This document shows, one piece after another, positions 63,884-64,000 of a stretch of DNA of 64,000 bases. Positions within the stretch are counted from its first letter, which is position 1. Every line of letters starts with the position of its first letter. A program made the translations under genes and the position numbers. The DNA lies in contig NZ_KB894645.1 in NCBI RefSeq assembly GCF_000374585.1, positions 214,198 through 278,197 on the forward strand, written 5' to 3'. A model generated the notes under the pieces. That model did no database searches. It was not told the origin of the DNA and saw only the letters and a list, made by a program, of their open reading frames with translations. This stretch comes from Phocaeicola barnesiae DSM 18169 = JCM 13652. Lineage in GTDB: Bacteria > Bacteroidota > Bacteroidia > Bacteroidales > Bacteroidaceae.

Positions 63884-64000
63884 TACCTTTCATATATCCC
63901 TGTAACATGATTCTCAAGCAACAGTGCCCAAGTCCCCGACGCAAGCGCCGGACGTATATGCCACCCATCCTCCGTGAAACGGGGAAAGTCGACGGGCAAT

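Noticed and set aside
63884..64000. 3' end of 23S rRNA or a tRNA
   Set aside because: No recognisable 23S terminal sequence or cloverleaf; it reads as rRNA spacer.

Overview
The window looks like the chromosome of a gut Bacteroidales bacterium of the Bacteroides/Phocaeicola type. The evidence is: -7 promoter boxes of the TAnnTTTG form in front of many genes, a SusC/SusD pair with a hybrid two-component regulator, many secreted glycan-active enzymes with Sec or lipoprotein signals, DUF2723 and DUF6057 membrane proteins, and almost no Shine-Dalgarno sequences. I cannot name the species. No phage, transposase, integrase, CRISPR array or tRNA gene was seen.

Layout. 0-7 kb: the tail of fabF, rnc, then two convergent GH3-family glycosidases, the second in an operon with a CE1-like esterase. 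7-14 kb: pfkA, a GH3-type acyl-adenylating enzyme (unrelated to glycosidase family GH3), an Ig-like lipoprotein, a DUF3108 protein and a dicarboxylate symporter. 14-17.5 kb: cysS, two tandem near-identical small RNA units, mnmA, and an AT-rich gap with three DnaA-box-like sites. 17.5-27.5 kb: a GH123/DUF4091-type glycosidase behind a promoter-hairpin-U-tract leader, a U32 (TrhP-like) protein, dusB, a GIN-domain lipoprotein, an SDR/PAP2 pair and rnr. 27.5-31 kb: a leftward set with a DUF6057 membrane protein, a PD40/TolB-like lipoprotein with one haem c motif, and a 43-residue basic protein. 31-39.6 kb: a rightward run of mostly housekeeping genes (epsC, RlmL-like methyltransferase, S9 peptidase, purD, two membrane proteins, mnmD).

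39.7-51.6 kb is a compact polysaccharide-utilisation-type locus: carboxylesterase, SusC, SusD and a CE1-like esterase on the minus strand, with a divergent 1349-residue hybrid sensor/AraC regulator. It has two esterases and no glycoside hydrolase, so it probably imports an ester-decorated ligand. Its CE1-like esterase is a paralogue of the one at 5.8-7.0 kb, which sits with a GH3 enzyme. The two loci may act on related substrates.

51.7-64 kb: zinc-type ABC transporter SBP and ATPase genes without an adjacent permease, an AT-rich small membrane protein, a DUF2723 protein, a NodB-type deacetylase, a leftward cluster (two PH-like membrane proteins, lpdA, PBP4-type dacB), nadB, and a minus-strand 5S rRNA that is the end of an rRNA operon lying mostly to the right of the window.

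Transcription units are bounded by long, often perfect inverted repeats. The most interesting non-coding signals are the duplicated small RNA at 15.8-16.2 kb, the leader hairpin at 19.4 kb, the shared GGACGTTTT-type inverted repeats at 31.1 and 51.6 kb, and the DnaA-box cluster at 17.3-17.5 kb.
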